In this document: piece after piece, positions 63,991 to 64,000 of the stretch
Layout: every line of letters starts with the position of its first letter
How positions within the stretch are numbered: the first letter of the stretch is position 1
Assembly: GCA_963920705.1 (NCBI GenBank)
Contig: OY987234.1
Span: 930,001-994,000 of the forward strand
Length of the DNA: 64,000 nt
Direction: 5' to 3'
From: Odiellus spinosus
Lineage: Eukaryota; Arthropoda; Arachnida; Opiliones; Phalangiidae
Made by a program: the position numbers and the translations under genes
The notes under the pieces: generated by a model
Told to the model about the DNA's origin: nothing
The model's database searches: none
What the model saw: only the letters and a program-made list of their open reading frames with translations

Positions 63991-64000
63991 ACAAATTTCC

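Larger units (their letters stand above)
1..64000 (+). repeat. 23-bp satellite array filling the whole window
   Basis: Head-to-tail array of a 23-bp monomer: positions 1-11 AGTGCAGATCC, positions 12-23 ACAAATTTCCCA, with C or T at position 5. The first full monomer starts at 16 and the last at 63980, giving 2,781 whole monomers; both ends of the window cut through the array. All monomers point the same way and no unrelated sequence interrupts them. The C-form has 8 A, 7 C, 3 G and 5 T, so the strand is strongly C-over-G biased, and it contains no CpG. Each consensus monomer carries one GATC and one AAATTT. Recurrent variants include G2A, A1T, AG1-2TT, G7C, G7T, C10A, the triple C10A/C11A/A12T, C13A, A16T, T17G, and C21A/C22G. 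No gene, RNA or regulatory element is supported anywhere in it. A eukaryotic satellite is the natural reading; species and chromosomal location cannot be read from it. Confidence 0.99.
45400..64000. repeat. Satellite domain III (private variant set)
   Basis: Marked by GTGCTGATCC (A6T; one stray copy at 22851, then about 17 from 46020 to 63709), AAGAGCAGATCC (47766-59540), GATCAACAAATTTCCC (46-59 kb), GATATACAAA (46.6-60.3 kb), ACAAATGTCCC (47.2-59 kb) and GCGCAGATCC (51331-60393). HOR blocks are irregular, from 253 bp to 2.9 kb, and much of the domain is a patchwork of rearranged copies rather than a clean tandem HOR. Confidence 0.72.

Noticed and set aside
1..64000. CRISPR array
   Set aside because: A 23-bp repeat fits the size of a CRISPR direct repeat, but there are no spacers: repeats abut directly for 64 kb.
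1..64000. Telomeric or simple-sequence repeat
   Set aside because: The unit is 23 bp with ordered variants and HORs, with no TTAGGG/TTTAGGG-like motif.
1..64000. CENP-B box in the monomer
   Set aside because: No match to the CENP-B core (TTCG....CGGG type) is present; the consensus has no CpG at all.
1..64000. G-quadruplex potential on the minus strand
   Set aside because: GGG occurs once per 23 bp with a GG in between, leaving loops of about 9-10 nt or more; this is weak for a stable quadruplex.
1..64000. Monomer as a dense transcription-factor site (GGGAAATTTG resembles an NF-kB or NFAT half site)
   Set aside because: The match is partial and a short core every 23 bp is expected from any such repeat; nothing in the sequence supports a function.

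Overview
The whole 64 kb window is one uninterrupted satellite DNA array. The unit is a 23-bp monomer repeated head to tail in a single orientation from the first base to the last. Read on the + strand, monomer positions 1-11 are AGTGCAGATCC and positions 12-23 are ACAAATTTCCCA. Position 5 is either C or T, and both forms are abundant throughout. Between the first complete monomer start (16) and the last one (63980) there are 2,781 whole monomers. Nearly all are exactly 23 bp. I found seven 22-bp and eight 24-bp monomers, and these account exactly for the net +1 bp of phase across the window. I saw no protein gene, RNA gene, transposon, CRISPR array or unique spacer, and no inversion. The array runs off both ends, so it is longer than 64 kb. 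This is typical of a eukaryotic centromeric, pericentromeric, subtelomeric or heterochromatic satellite. The sequence does not identify the organism or the chromosomal position.

Above the monomer level there is rich higher-order repeat (HOR) structure. Diagnostic variant monomers recur in fixed order, so blocks of 11 to about 126 monomers (253 bp to 2.9 kb) are duplicated with few differences inside an array whose neighbouring monomers differ more. The clearest are: 827 bp x2 (336-1988); 2139 bp (4272-8500, with an earlier shorter copy from 2382); 1288-1311 bp x2 (8475-11117); 896 bp x2 (10587-12378); 874 bp (12387-13790); 2185 bp (17098-21340); 828 bp (20600-22160); 1289 bp x2 (23580-26000); 1980 bp x2 (27425-31159); 2209-2232 bp (30780-34467); 1956 bp (33650-36962); a 92-monomer, 2116-bp HOR in five copies (36414-45500); 2530 bp x2 (45374-50230); 575 bp x2 (51110-52259); 2898 bp (52315-55988); 253 bp x2 (55740-56245); 322 bp (59557-60200); 966-1012 bp (60667-62644); and 299 bp x2 (63390-63990). 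Every spacing is a multiple of 23, corrected by the 22- or 24-bp monomers it contains, which points to in-register unequal exchange or replication slippage.

Three domains can be told apart by private variants: about 1-23200, 23200-45400 and 45400-64000. A five-monomer marker cassette recurs roughly ninety times and is itself domain-specific. Long open frames exist on the minus strand (up to 4,992 nt) only because the monomer has no minus-strand stop in any phase. I treat all of them as artefacts, because the C/T dimorphism falls in all three codon phases and the 22/24-bp monomers shift frame freely.
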